The notes under the pieces were generated by a model. The model was not told the DNA's origin. It saw only the letters and a list, made by a program, of their open reading frames with translations, and searched no databases. This document shows, piece after piece, positions 1-7,587 of a DNA stretch of 11,418 nucleotides (position 1 is its first letter; every line of letters starts with the position of its first letter). This stretch comes from an uncultured Clostridia bacterium (GTDB lineage Bacteria; Bacillota; Clostridia; Christensenellales; CASEPJ01): contig CASEPJ010000139.1 in assembly GCA_949289715.1 (NCBI GenBank), positions 1 to 11,418 on the forward strand, given 5' to 3'. A program made the translations under genes and the position numbers.

Positions 1-2
1 CT

Positions 3-215
3 GATGAATCGTTAATTCCTCAAAAAAACAAACACAGCAAAAATTTTGAATATGAAATTATTAAAACCATTAATTCATCCGATAAAATATTAATTAATTA
101 TATAGAATTACAAAATTGCGTTAATATACCCGATTTATACAGATTGTTTATAATTCAAAATTCACTTATGCAAAGCGTCGTGAATTTATTTTTATTAATT
201 TTAATTATAAATTAA
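3..215 (+). CDS. C-terminal end of an unidentified protein (partial, runs off left edge)
   Basis: A plus-strand frame is open from the left edge for 70 codons and stops with TAA at 213-215. It is too long without a stop to dismiss easily in such AT-rich DNA, but the start lies outside the window. The first part is polar and lysine/asparagine rich, and the last 15 or so residues (MQSVVNLFLLILIIN) are strongly hydrophobic, which could be a membrane anchor or a buried final strand. It ends 26 nt before a symmetric hairpin that would serve as terminator for this gene and for the convergent HD gene, which supports its being real. I do not recognise the family. Chance read-through of AT-rich intergenic DNA remains possible. 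Confidence 0.4.
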   Translation, partial: DESLIPQKNKHSKNFEYEIIKTINSSDKILINYIELQNCVNIPDLYRLFIIQNSLMQSVVNLFLLILIIN

Positions 216-241
216 AAAAAATACATAAAAGCAAAAATTAA

Positions 242-278
242 AAATCGGTTATATTTTACGAATAAAAATAACCGATTT
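242..278. terminator. Hairpin terminator between convergent genes
   Basis: The arms AAATCGGTTAT (242-252) and ATAACCGATTT (268-278) are exact reverse complements. The stem continues inward by five A-T pairs after a bulged A at 253, closing on a 4-nt loop (259-262). On the minus strand the stem is followed by a T-rich run (TTAATTTTTG), as expected for the end of the seven-gene operon. On the plus strand the following sequence is also T-rich, so it may work in both directions. Confidence 0.75.
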
Positions 279-303
279 ATTTACATTTTTATGTTTTTTA
301 TGT

Positions 304-972
304 TTAAATATGATTGTTAATAATAACATCGTTTATAACCAATTCAAAAGTGCACCCCAAAAAATTTGCCGCATTTTCGCTCATTGTCATTCTCGATAAA
401 TAAATTTGCAAATAATCCATTACGGAAGAGGTATTAGTGTCCATTTCAAAACTAATTTTTATTAGTTTTTTCAAAGGATCGATTATCATATTATTATTTT
501 TGATAGAATAATTTACACGGTCATGTATGTCGTTTGGGTCATATTTATTTTTTCTGACTCGGGTTCTGTGAGCATCCGATTTATCTGCAATTATAATTGC
601 GGCGGAAACGGGATTGACGGGCATTCCGTTTTCTTCTTCGTGATTACCTATCGCACCTATAATTTCCATAATTTCATTTAAATCCAGACCCATATCCTGC
701 AATATCGGAAACATCAATAAGGCTCCGGTTATACCGTGTCTTTCCCGGTTTATAGCATTGCCCACATCGTGAATCCAACCCGCTATTTTTGCGAGTTCCA
801 CTTCTCTTTCAGAATAATTCAAAGCACTTAAAATTTTACCTGCAGTTGCAGAGACATAACCGACATGTCTTTGTCCGTGTTCGGTATATCCTTTTACTTC
901 CAAGTAGTGATTAGCCGCTTCAATCAAAGATTTTATTTTTAAATTTTTTTGCACATCTTTTAATGTTACCAT
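304..972 (-). CDS. HD-domain metal-dependent phosphohydrolase
   Basis: This 222-residue protein of the HD superfamily is probably a soluble metal-dependent phosphohydrolase; the substrate cannot be told from sequence. Likely metal ligands are His36 (in EHGQRH), the HD pair His68-Asp69 (in WIHDVGN), His111 (in GNHEEENG) and Asp130 (in IADKSD), with His79 nearby. A short helical N-terminus precedes the HD core (about 30-135). The last 80 or so residues form a separate mixed region that keeps the pattern I associate with a widespread Firmicutes HD family, ending FLGCTFELVIND. Length and motifs look complete. The start is supported by GGAG about 7 nt upstream, inside the end of the preceding gene; the two genes are 1 nt apart, so translation is probably coupled. 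It is the last gene of the run and is followed by a hairpin terminator. Confidence 0.88.
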   Translation of the reverse strand: MVTLKDVQKNLKIKSLIEAANHYLEVKGYTEHGQRHVGYVSATAGKILSALNYSEREVELAKIAGWIHDVGNAINRERHGITGALLMFPILQDMGLDLNEIMEIIGAIGNHEEENGMPVNPVSAAIIIADKSDAHRTRVRKNKYDPNDIHDRVNYSIKNNNMIIDPLKKLIKISFEMDTNTSSVMDYLQIYLSRMTMSENAANFLGCTFELVINDVIINNHI

Positions 973-973
973 A

Positions 974-1882
974 TTATATCTCCGAAATTCTTGAATTAAT
1001 ATAACTTAACGTCTTTTCAATTTGCACATCGGTAAAATTATGCATCGAAATTCTTTTTGTGGTTCCATCTTTTAAAACAAAAACTAAATTTTTACGCAAT
1101 TTCGAACCTATAAAAAAACTTTTTACTTCCTCGTTTTTTGAATTCCCCGTCATATTTTGTAAATGCACTTCTTTAATATCCGAATATTTAATGTCTACAG
1201 GATATTGTATTCTAAAGAATTTACCGAAATTACCGCATCTTATAACAATGCTGTCTCCCGATAGAGATAATTTATAGGAAAAATTAAGTATAAAAAATAT
1301 TATATCGATAAGTATTACGGGTAAGAATATTATCCATAATAGTGAATTTTCAAACATGAATTTTATATATGCCAGCAAAACCGTAAAAACAAGTAACAAC
1401 AATCCCGAAATAATCAACCTTAATATATAATTGAATTTTAACGGCATTATATCGGATTTTTTCGTTCTGTAATATACTATTATGAAAAATATCGAATAAA
1501 GAAGATTTAAAATTATTACCGTCGAATTTATTATTATAGTATATTTAAACGATTCTGACATTATCAAATAAGGTATATATAAAATCAGCAGAAGTCCCAT
1601 TGTATAAGCAAACAGATATTGAAACCCGCAGTAAAAAATATCCGAAGTTTCATTATTTTTGGTTTTATTAAACAAAAGATATAATACTATAAAGCAAACG
1701 GTTGACAAAAATAAACTTATAATTTCATTGTCGTTGCTTAAGTCGGTAAAATAGAGGGTTATTATAGCAATGATATTCACTGCAGAAATTATAAACGCTA
1801 TTTTTTTGAAATTCACAATATTAAAGAATAAATATAATATATTCAATTCAAATAGAAGAAACAAAGGTATTGCTATTCCCAT
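974..1882 (-). CDS. Seven-TM membrane protein with C-terminal PH-like domain
   Basis: This is a 302-residue integral membrane protein. Hydrophobic segments lie at about 4-22, 27-46, 54-72, 88-108, 117-137, 153-173 and 181-200. From about 203 the character changes to short beta strands with glycine turns (SLSGDSIVIR, YSDIKEVHLQ, LVFVLKDGTTKRISM) and a final amphipathic helix. This is the layout of a bacterial PH-like (bPH) domain, which usually follows TM segments. No catalytic motif is visible. The start has AGAGG upstream, overlapping the end of the previous gene; that gene's stop is 12 nt away. Function is unknown. The bPH call rests on pattern alone; the membrane topology is clear. Confidence 0.8.
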   Translation of the reverse strand: MGIAIPLFLLFELNILYLFFNIVNFKKIAFIISAVNIIAIITLYFTDLSNDNEIISLFLSTVCFIVLYLLFNKTKNNETSDIFYCGFQYLFAYTMGLLLILYIPYLIMSESFKYTIIINSTVIILNLLYSIFFIIVYYRTKKSDIMPLKFNYILRLIISGLLLLVFTVLLAYIKFMFENSLLWIIFLPVILIDIIFFILNFSYKLSLSGDSIVIRCGNFGKFFRIQYPVDIKYSDIKEVHLQNMTGNSKNEEVKSFFIGSKLRKNLVFVLKDGTTKRISMHNFTDVQIEKTLSYINSRISEI

Positions 1883-1894
1883 AAAAAGCCTCTG

Positions 1895-2689
1895 TCAGTC
1901 GATTATATTTTTAATTTTTTTATAAGTTTCGTCGTTTGAAACGTCTATCATAATATCCCAATCTCCCCCCAAAGATTCTACGGCGTTCCTCAATTCTATA
2001 AATTCCGCATAATTTATTTTATATTTCTTTGCAGCTTGTTTAATAGGTTCTATTAAAGATGAATCTTTATATCTAGTTGCATAAGCACCCATAAGCTGAA
2101 GGTTTTTACCCTCTAAAATAAAATCTTTTAAAAGTTGAGTAGTTTTCGGATTAACTTCATAGGAGGTAAGGATATCCATAACAATATCTTCGTCGGATTT
2201 ATATTTTTTATACGAATCGATTAACTTATTTACCACTTCCGGTTTATTGTCCGAAAGATATTCTGCCAAAAGATTTTTAAATTCTTCGTCTTTGCTTGTA
2301 AAAATTTCATTTATGGCATAATCAACGGCAATATCCGATTTAATGGAATTTACAATAATAAATTTAAGTTCGTCCTCATCGGTAATTTTCAATTTTTTCA
2401 ATAAAGCTTCTTCGTCTTTCGCTTCTTCTATGGCATCTGTTAAAATCATTGGTAAGCCGATATTGTTTTTTATATATTGTTCTGCCAAAGTCAACAATTC
2501 CTCTGTGGCCATATCGGAAAAAAATTGATTGGGTGTTTTTCCGTCAATTTCTTTTAAGGATGTATTTCTCCATAATGCATAAATTATCCCGGTGGAATTC
2601 TCCATTTCCTCATAATCGGCAAATTTTTCGGGATTCTTTTTTAAATAATCAATTAAAAAATTTTCAAATAAATTATCAAAATCAATCAT
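1895..2689 (-). CDS. Acidic all-helical protein of unknown function
   Basis: This 264-residue soluble protein has no signal peptide or membrane segment. It is rich in Asp, Glu and Lys and appears almost entirely helical, with successive amphipathic helices of 12-20 residues separated by short turns; this suggests a HEAT/ARM-like or TPR-like helical array, though I see no clean repeat. A recognisable stretch near the N-terminus reads GIIYALWRN followed by DGKTPNQFF, and the C-terminal part contains ESLGGDWDIMIDVSNDETY. I do not recognise the family. The start at 2689 follows AAGG with 7 nt spacing. It sits 33 nt after the TPR-like gene and 12 nt before the membrane gene, so it is co-transcribed and possibly part of the same assembly. 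Confidence 0.8.
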   Translation of the reverse strand: MIDFDNLFENFLIDYLKKNPEKFADYEEMENSTGIIYALWRNTSLKEIDGKTPNQFFSDMATEELLTLAEQYIKNNIGLPMILTDAIEEAKDEEALLKKLKITDEDELKFIIVNSIKSDIAVDYAINEIFTSKDEEFKNLLAEYLSDNKPEVVNKLIDSYKKYKSDEDIVMDILTSYEVNPKTTQLLKDFILEGKNLQLMGAYATRYKDSSLIEPIKQAAKKYKINYAEFIELRNAVESLGGDWDIMIDVSNDETYKKIKNIID

Positions 2690-2722
2690 ATTAATACCTT
2701 ATAATTTTTTTAGCAAATAATT

Positions 2723-4345
2723 TTAATTGCAGCTCTTATTTAATATTTCAAAATATTGAGATGCTTTATCAATATCCAACATAAATTCGTTACAATATTT
2801 TTCCACCAATGAACGTTTTGCATATTTCATAATAAGCAACAAACCGGCATATTTCTTATCTATTTGATTCAACGAAACAAAATTATTTATTTTCAAAGTA
2901 CAGTTTTTCAACTCCTGAAAATCAGCTCCCATAACTATTAATATTGCAAGGGAAATGCAAAAACCCACGTTTATAATATTTTGAGGAAGCGGAGAATACT
3001 CTAATTTCTTTAATTTCGCTTCTTTAGAAAAGAAATAACAGGAAAAAGTTTCGTTTTTGATAATATAATTAGCTATAATATATATTTTTTGTTCTTCCTC
3101 TATTTCATAAGCCAACAACCTTTCATTAAACAAATCCAATAGTTCCAAAAGATTTAATTTTTCCGCAAGCGTTGCGATAATAAGTAGGTCTTCGGAGGGA
3201 TAATTATTCAAAAGCCAATACAATTGTTTTCTTTTAAAACTGCCGTTTTTAAAATCCTTTCCGCTGAAATTACCGGATTCCAATATAAAAAGCAAATTAT
3301 TTTTATAAAATTGCATTTCGGATTCTTCTAAAAACGCCAAAACGGGAAATACCGGTTTTTCACCGTTCTGTAGTTTTTTAATTTTTTTCATAAGTACGGC
3401 AGATAAAAACTCTGATTTATCATCTAAAAACTTGGATAATTCCGCATATTGTAATGCTAAATAATACTTTTTTGCTCCCGCTGCGGAAACTGCGGCGGAA
3501 ACGTATAATTCGGCGTCCGGCCCTTCCTGCGAAATCGCTTCCTCAAAATTATATAAAGATAAATCGTAAAGCTGACATTCATATGCAATTGTTGCAAGTC
3601 TGTAATAATCGTCATCTTCTTTAACTTTATAATTTATTAAATCTTTTATATATTTATCTTTTTCTTTTTTGTCTTTTGCAAGACATACCAAAAAGCCTAA
3701 AGAATTTAAATCTTTTTTATTATGTGTTTCGTAAAACTTTTTAGCGTAGTTATATGCTTTATCGTTTTGGTCGGTAAGCAAATAACACATAAGTTTTAAA
3801 TTGTTACGTTTAGATTCCTTATAATTCCCTTTAATTCCTTTTAAAATTTTAAGGCAACTTTCGTAATTCCCTTTTTCATATAACAACGAAGCTTCTTCTA
3901 TTTTATTATCTGTATCCCTTTCTTCTTTTTTCGGAAGAATTTTAAAATCGTTATAATTATCAAAGTTATCATTTTCGAAATCAACCGAATCGGGAATTGT
4001 TAAAACGAAAGGTTTACCCTGCTTTTCATAAAAAAGTTCACCGCAATAATATTCGGACAAATTATGTTCGTTTAAATTATTGTAACAATGAGCAAGCAAT
4101 AAATAAAACTCCGCTTTATTTACGGCATAGGTCAATCCTTGGTTTAAAATTTTTATGGCTGCAAAAAAATTCCCCCAAGAAATATAAAAGGAAGCCAAAG
4201 TGATTGCAGCTTGTTCGCTCTTTTGTTCTATCGCTCTGTTAAGAATATTTATGCCGAGGTTATACGAACAGTCTGCCAAATAATCGCTGCCTAAAACGGA
4301 TAAATCATCTTTTGATATGTTTTCCATATACAATTTCTTTCCCAT
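2723..4345 (-). CDS. TPR-like repeat protein
   Basis: This 540-residue, apparently cytoplasmic protein has helix-turn-helix repeats of TPR type. Recognisable units lie at about 45-75 (ITLASFYISWGNFFAAIKIL), 79-105, 148-172 (ASLLYEKGNYESCLKILKG), 183-207, 246-275 (ATIAYECQLYDLSLYNFEEA) and 278-310. An acidic, probably disordered linker (about 118-148) separates the first two from the rest. The last 200 residues are still helical but without clear TPR consensus. No enzyme motif is seen, so a scaffold or adaptor role is the safe reading. The start ATG is preceded by AAGGGG overlapping the stop of hslO, with a gap of only 10 nt, so it is likely coupled to Hsp33 synthesis. A second ATG at codon 7 is possible but has no better site. 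Confidence 0.85.
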   Translation of the reverse strand: MGKKLYMENISKDDLSVLGSDYLADCSYNLGINILNRAIEQKSEQAAITLASFYISWGNFFAAIKILNQGLTYAVNKAEFYLLLAHCYNNLNEHNLSEYYCGELFYEKQGKPFVLTIPDSVDFENDNFDNYNDFKILPKKEERDTDNKIEEASLLYEKGNYESCLKILKGIKGNYKESKRNNLKLMCYLLTDQNDKAYNYAKKFYETHNKKDLNSLGFLVCLAKDKKEKDKYIKDLINYKVKEDDDYYRLATIAYECQLYDLSLYNFEEAISQEGPDAELYVSAAVSAAGAKKYYLALQYAELSKFLDDKSEFLSAVLMKKIKKLQNGEKPVFPVLAFLEESEMQFYKNNLLFILESGNFSGKDFKNGSFKRKQLYWLLNNYPSEDLLIIATLAEKLNLLELLDLFNERLLAYEIEEEQKIYIIANYIIKNETFSCYFFSKEAKLKKLEYSPLPQNIINVGFCISLAILIVMGADFQELKNCTLKINNFVSLNQIDKKYAGLLLIMKYAKRSLVEKYCNEFMLDIDKASQYFEILNKSCN

Positions 4346-4355
4346 GTTATTCCCC

Positions 4356-5234
4356 TTAAGAATGAATACCTTTATTAAACAACTTATCTAAATCTTCTTT
4401 ATAATACTCATATTTGCTCTCGCAAAAATGGCATATAATTTCCACTTTTTTATATTCTTTTAAAGTTTCGTATAAATCGGATTTATTCATACTTACTAAC
4501 AAAGCATCCATTCTTTCTCTGCTGCAATTACATTTATATTCAGGAAACAAAACTTGAGTAATTTCCAAACCTTTGTCCTTAAAAATTTCGTTTAATATAT
4601 CTTCGCCGGATTTTCCCTTTAAAAGTCCCGAAATATTCTTAAATTCGAAAGTTTTTTGCTCTAAATCCGCTAATATTTCATCTGAAGTAAAAGGCAGAGG
4701 CTTAATTACAACCGCTCCCGCACTTTTTACGCAATTTTTTTCGTCTAACATAACACCGGAAGATACGGCGGAAGGAGTTTGTTCGCTTATTAGAAAATAA
4801 AAGGCAAAATCTTCGCTTATTTCTCCAGTAGCTATTTCGCAATTACCGGTATATGGGTATTTTAAGCCCATATCTTTTATTACGGAAATTTCTCCTTTGC
4901 CGATTGCCGCAGGTACGTCAAATTTATTGTTTTGAGTAAACGGCAAATAAACGGAGGGATTTGTTACGCTGCACCTTACATTTCCACCATAATTAGCTGC
5001 AACAATAATTGTCCCTATAGGCCCGTCCCCTTTAATCGTAACAGATAATTTATCGTCATTATTTTTTAAATCTGCCGCCATAAGAGAAGTTATAAGCAGA
5101 CTTCTTCCTATAGCCACGGTCGCCAAAGGCGATGTATTATGTAATTGCCTGGCTTTTTCAACTATATTTTTACCGTTAATCAAAGATATTTGAACGGATT
5201 TATCATATGCTAAAGCTTTAATTATTTTATCCAT
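4356..5234 (-). CDS. hslO: Hsp33, redox-regulated molecular chaperone
   Basis: Hsp33 is a cytoplasmic holdase that is activated when oxidation, with unfolding, releases zinc from its C-terminal cysteines. The 292-residue length is normal for the family. The N-terminal substrate-binding domain (about 1-180) carries family segments such as TSPLATVAIGRSLL, TIKGDGPIG, GNVRCSV and the GLKYPYTGNCEIATGEISED stretch. The redox switch domain keeps all four zinc cysteines as C-x-C (235, 237) and C-x2-C (268, 271), so the switch should work. The start MDKIIKAL fits the family, but there is no clear Shine-Dalgarno in front of it; only TTGG is present, so translation may depend on coupling with the upstream methyltransferase 33 nt away. 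It is the one gene of the operon with a well-known role and suggests the organism meets oxidative stress. Confidence 0.97.
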   Translation of the reverse strand: MDKIIKALAYDKSVQISLINGKNIVEKARQLHNTSPLATVAIGRSLLITSLMAADLKNNDDKLSVTIKGDGPIGTIIVAANYGGNVRCSVTNPSVYLPFTQNNKFDVPAAIGKGEISVIKDMGLKYPYTGNCEIATGEISEDFAFYFLISEQTPSAVSSGVMLDEKNCVKSAGAVVIKPLPFTSDEILADLEQKTFEFKNISGLLKGKSGEDILNEIFKDKGLEITQVLFPEYKCNCSRERMDALLVSMNKSDLYETLKEYKKVEIICHFCESKYEYYKEDLDKLFNKGIHS

Positions 5235-5267
5235 ATCATTACCAAGACTTTAAAAATCAATTTATAT

Positions 5268-5993
5268 TTAATCTGCCAAAATACATTTATATAAAACTCT
5301 TTTTGTAACGGTTTCCTCTTTTAAACCGTCGAATATAAATTTTTGTTCGGAAATTTTAAAACCGTTTTGTTTTAATTTTTTTTCAATGTCGTCAAAACTA
5401 TGAACGTAAAGACTGTGTTCTTCGTCATAACGCTTATATAAACCGCCGTTTACTTTTTCAAAAAAAGTTATGTCCATTTTTAAATTGTTATTCAATAATT
5501 TATTTTTCCAGAAATATGTTATATTATCATCGTCGAGAAAATATATATTTTCATCCATCGCTCTCAATTTGCTTTCGGGAGAAATATCGAAAATAAATAT
5601 TCCGTCTGCCTTGAGAAAATTTTTAACTTTAGAAAAAAAACTATTTAAATCTGCTATATAATTTACTACGTCACACATTGCGATTATAAAATCTACTTTA
5701 TGTAACAGTTTAAATTTATTTATATCCTCATTTATATAAATAATGTTTTTATGAATTTTTCTGTTTTGTAGCATATCTGCCGAAGCATCTACCGCTATCA
5801 TCTCCATACCGCATTTAGCAAGTTCATATGATATTTTACCCGTACCGCAGCCAATATCGAGACCCTTTTTTAAATTAGAAACATTATTTAAAATATATAA
5901 AATAATATCCTCATAATGATAGTCCGACATAAGTTTATCGTAAATATATGAAAATTGAGAATACGGTTTGTTCGAATTAAAATAATTGCTCAT
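5268..5993 (-). CDS. Class I SAM-dependent methyltransferase
   Basis: This 241-residue Rossmann-fold methyltransferase resembles the small-molecule methyltransferases of the Methyltransf_25/11 group. Motif I is LDIGCGTGK (45-53), the ribose-binding acidic residue is in AVDAS (67-71), the adenine-contact region is NEDINKF (88-94), and motif IV lies in DFIIAMCDVVNYI (101-113). The N-terminal YSQFSYIYDKLMSDYHYED is typical of clostridial members. The substrate is unknown. I chose ATG 5991-5993 rather than the in-frame start at 6062: the longer version adds 23 mostly basic residues that lie wholly inside the preceding gene and have no family counterpart, while the shorter one has GAGAG upstream. 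This leaves a 17-nt overlap with the membrane gene, in a different frame. Confidence 0.9.
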   Translation of the reverse strand: MSNYFNSNKPYSQFSYIYDKLMSDYHYEDIILYILNNVSNLKKGLDIGCGTGKISYELAKCGMEMIAVDASADMLQNRKIHKNIIYINEDINKFKLLHKVDFIIAMCDVVNYIADLNSFFSKVKNFLKADGIFIFDISPESKLRAMDENIYFLDDDNITYFWKNKLLNNNLKMDITFFEKVNGGLYKRYDEEHSLYVHSFDDIEKKLKQNGFKISEQKFIFDGLKEETVTKRVLYKCILAD

Positions 5994-7332
5994 TTGTATT
6001 CTCTCTGCTTTGCGAATTGCTATTTTCCTCTTTTTGAGCAAAATTATCCGTCTTAGCGTCATCGCTTATTGTCATATTGTTATCGGATTCAAATTCTTCT
6101 GTGTCAGAATTTTTTAAAAAATCATCTTCTTTGTCGATAATGCCCTCCAAAAGTTCGTCGCCTCTGTTTTGCATAATTTCTTCAATTTCTCTAAACTTTT
6201 CTTCAATGGTTTCTACTTCTTCGTTAATAATTTCTTCCTTCTCCTTTTGAAGATTCAATAAATCATCACGGGAATAAGTATCTGAAAGCGGAGAAAAGTT
6301 TTTATCGCTATTTTCCGAAAGAACTTTCTTTTTCTTTTTAGGATTGGCATATCTTACTGCCTGAGAAGCTTTTCTCCTTTTTTCATTAATAATTTCGTCA
6401 TAATGTTCTTTTGAATAAATACCTTTATTTTTAAATGAAGGATCTATTTTTTCATTTACGAAACGGTCAAATACAGATTGTGTATATAAAGACCAAATCA
6501 ATAATGTAAAACACAGACCTAAAAATCCGTAAAGCAACAATATTACGAATTGCAATGCAGGGAAAATACTCATTAATATAAAAGGTAGCAAAGTCAGAAA
6601 AATAACCAAAATATTTTTAGGAAACAATGCAATCATAAATAAAACCGAATTTTTGATAATCTGACTGTATTTTAGATTATAATTGTTTATCTGCGTTAGC
6701 ATATACATAATAACCATAATCATCAAAAATACTATTATCCATGTTGCTACGGCAACAATTACATTGCCTGTATCCGAAAGTATCGAGACGGCAGGGAAAA
6801 CATTAATATTATAGTTAGTCATAAAAACCACCATAGCCACAAGTATCATAGTAAAAAATGTTTGTTTCCCGTTAACTTTAATACCTTTCCAAAAATCAGG
6901 CCAAAGCTGTACTCCTTCTCCCCACATAAGATTTCGTAAAACGTAAAGACAACCGGCAATAGAAGGCGTGGCAATTAAAATACATGGAATCATAGCCAGT
7001 GCCACTTTAAAATTCAATAAAATTAATTGAGTATTACCTTCCTGAATTATATAATTTACTCCCGGAAAACCCATTCCCAAATTACCCGAATAAGGAAAAG
7101 CGCTTCCGTAATATTCGGTAAGAACTTTCTTAATAATTATATCAGCAATCAGCGGTAAAAAAAACACTAACATTATAAGGTTTATAAAAACCAAAGTGAA
7201 AAACCTTGTTTTAAAAATTTCACCAAATTGTTCCCTTCTTGATGAAGGCAATCTGAATTTTGCTATATCCGATATCGTCTCGTTTTCTACAGATATTCTA
7301 TCTAATAATTTTTTCTTTTCCTGTTCTACCAT
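5977..7332 (-). CDS. YesL/DUF624-like membrane protein with long charged C-terminal tail
   Basis: This is a 451-residue membrane protein. Hydrophobic segments lie at about 44-67, 104-132, 158-174, 188-213, 228-250 and 253-285. The loop GEGVQLWPDFWKGIK (138-152), just after a segment ending in PSIAGCLYVLRNLMW, is the signature I associate with the DUF624 (YesL) family. YesL proteins are usually about 210 residues, so this one is extended: about 40 residues at the N-terminus, an extra periplasmic-looking loop (70-103), and some 160 residues after the last helix. The tail carries a lysine patch (PKKKKK, 331-336) and then a strongly acidic, coiled-coil-like stretch (about 350-420). No function is established. 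AAGGA precedes the start, and as first gene it follows a divergent control region. Confidence 0.82.
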   Translation of the reverse strand: MVEQEKKKLLDRISVENETISDIAKFRLPSSRREQFGEIFKTRFFTLVFINLIMLVFFLPLIADIIIKKVLTEYYGSAFPYSGNLGMGFPGVNYIIQEGNTQLILLNFKVALAMIPCILIATPSIAGCLYVLRNLMWGEGVQLWPDFWKGIKVNGKQTFFTMILVAMVVFMTNYNINVFPAVSILSDTGNVIVAVATWIIVFLMIMVIMYMLTQINNYNLKYSQIIKNSVLFMIALFPKNILVIFLTLLPFILMSIFPALQFVILLLYGFLGLCFTLLIWSLYTQSVFDRFVNEKIDPSFKNKGIYSKEHYDEIINEKRRKASQAVRYANPKKKKKVLSENSDKNFSPLSDTYSRDDLLNLQKEKEEIINEEVETIEEKFREIEEIMQNRGDELLEGIIDKEDDFLKNSDTEEFESDNNMTISDDAKTDNFAQKEENSNSQSRENTNEQLF

Positions 7333-7383
7333 ATTTTCCTTTTAATGTATTAATTTAACAAACATAAATTGTTTTACTTTTTC

Positions 7384-7412
7384 ATTATGAAAATTTAATA
7401 AATTATAAACAA
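7384..7412 (-). promoter_or_regulatory. Candidate promoter of the seven-gene minus-strand operon
   Basis: Reading the minus strand, TTGTTT (7407-7412) is followed after 17 nt by CATAAT (7384-7389), which would start transcription near 7377, some 45 nt before the first gene. The -35 match is only moderate (three of six) and the region is AT-rich, so other pairs are possible, for example a TATAAT at 7402-7407 with no good -35. Confidence 0.35.
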
Positions 7413-7424
7413 ATGAAACTTAAA

Positions 7425-7480
7425 TTTAATTTATTCACTTTAATTTATTCACTTTAATTTATTCACTTTAATTTATTTAT
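7425..7480. repeat. 14-bp tandem repeat, three perfect copies plus one decayed
   Basis: The unit TTTAATTTATTCAC occurs at 7425-7438, 7439-7452 and 7453-7466 without a mismatch. A fourth copy at 7467-7480 differs at two positions (both C replaced by T). The array lies between the two divergent promoters, upstream of both. It could be a simple slippage-prone repeat or a set of protein binding sites; the 14-bp period does not keep sites on one face of the helix. No coding potential is seen. Confidence 0.9.
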
Positions 7481-7553
7481 AATTAATTATTTATAATATT
7501 TTACTCTATTTTAAAAATTATTGCAAATAAATTATTTTAATTATAGAAAATTG

Positions 7554-7582
7554 TTTACAAAGCTATAAATTAATGATATAAT
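7554..7582 (+). promoter_or_regulatory. Sigma-A-type promoter of the lysine riboswitch and asd
   Basis: TTTACA (7554-7559, five of six to consensus) is separated by 17 nt from a perfect TATAAT (7577-7582), which also has an extended -10 TG at 7574-7575. Transcription would start near 7589, at the beginning of the riboswitch P1 helix, which is where the RNA should begin. Confidence 0.85.
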
Positions 7583-7587
7583 ATGTC

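Noticed and set aside
1059..1277. Plus-strand open frames opposite the minus operon (also 2343-2694, 3997-4203, 4573-4800, 5470-5661)
   Set aside because: They lie antisense to well-supported genes, have no family features or ribosome sites, and read as complements of the coding strand.
5994..6062. N-terminal extension of the methyltransferase by 23 basic residues
   Set aside because: It lies entirely within the preceding membrane gene, has no good ribosome site, and the family normally begins near the YSQFSYIYD region.
7425..7480. CRISPR array
   Set aside because: The 14-bp units are directly adjacent without spacers, and there are no cas genes.
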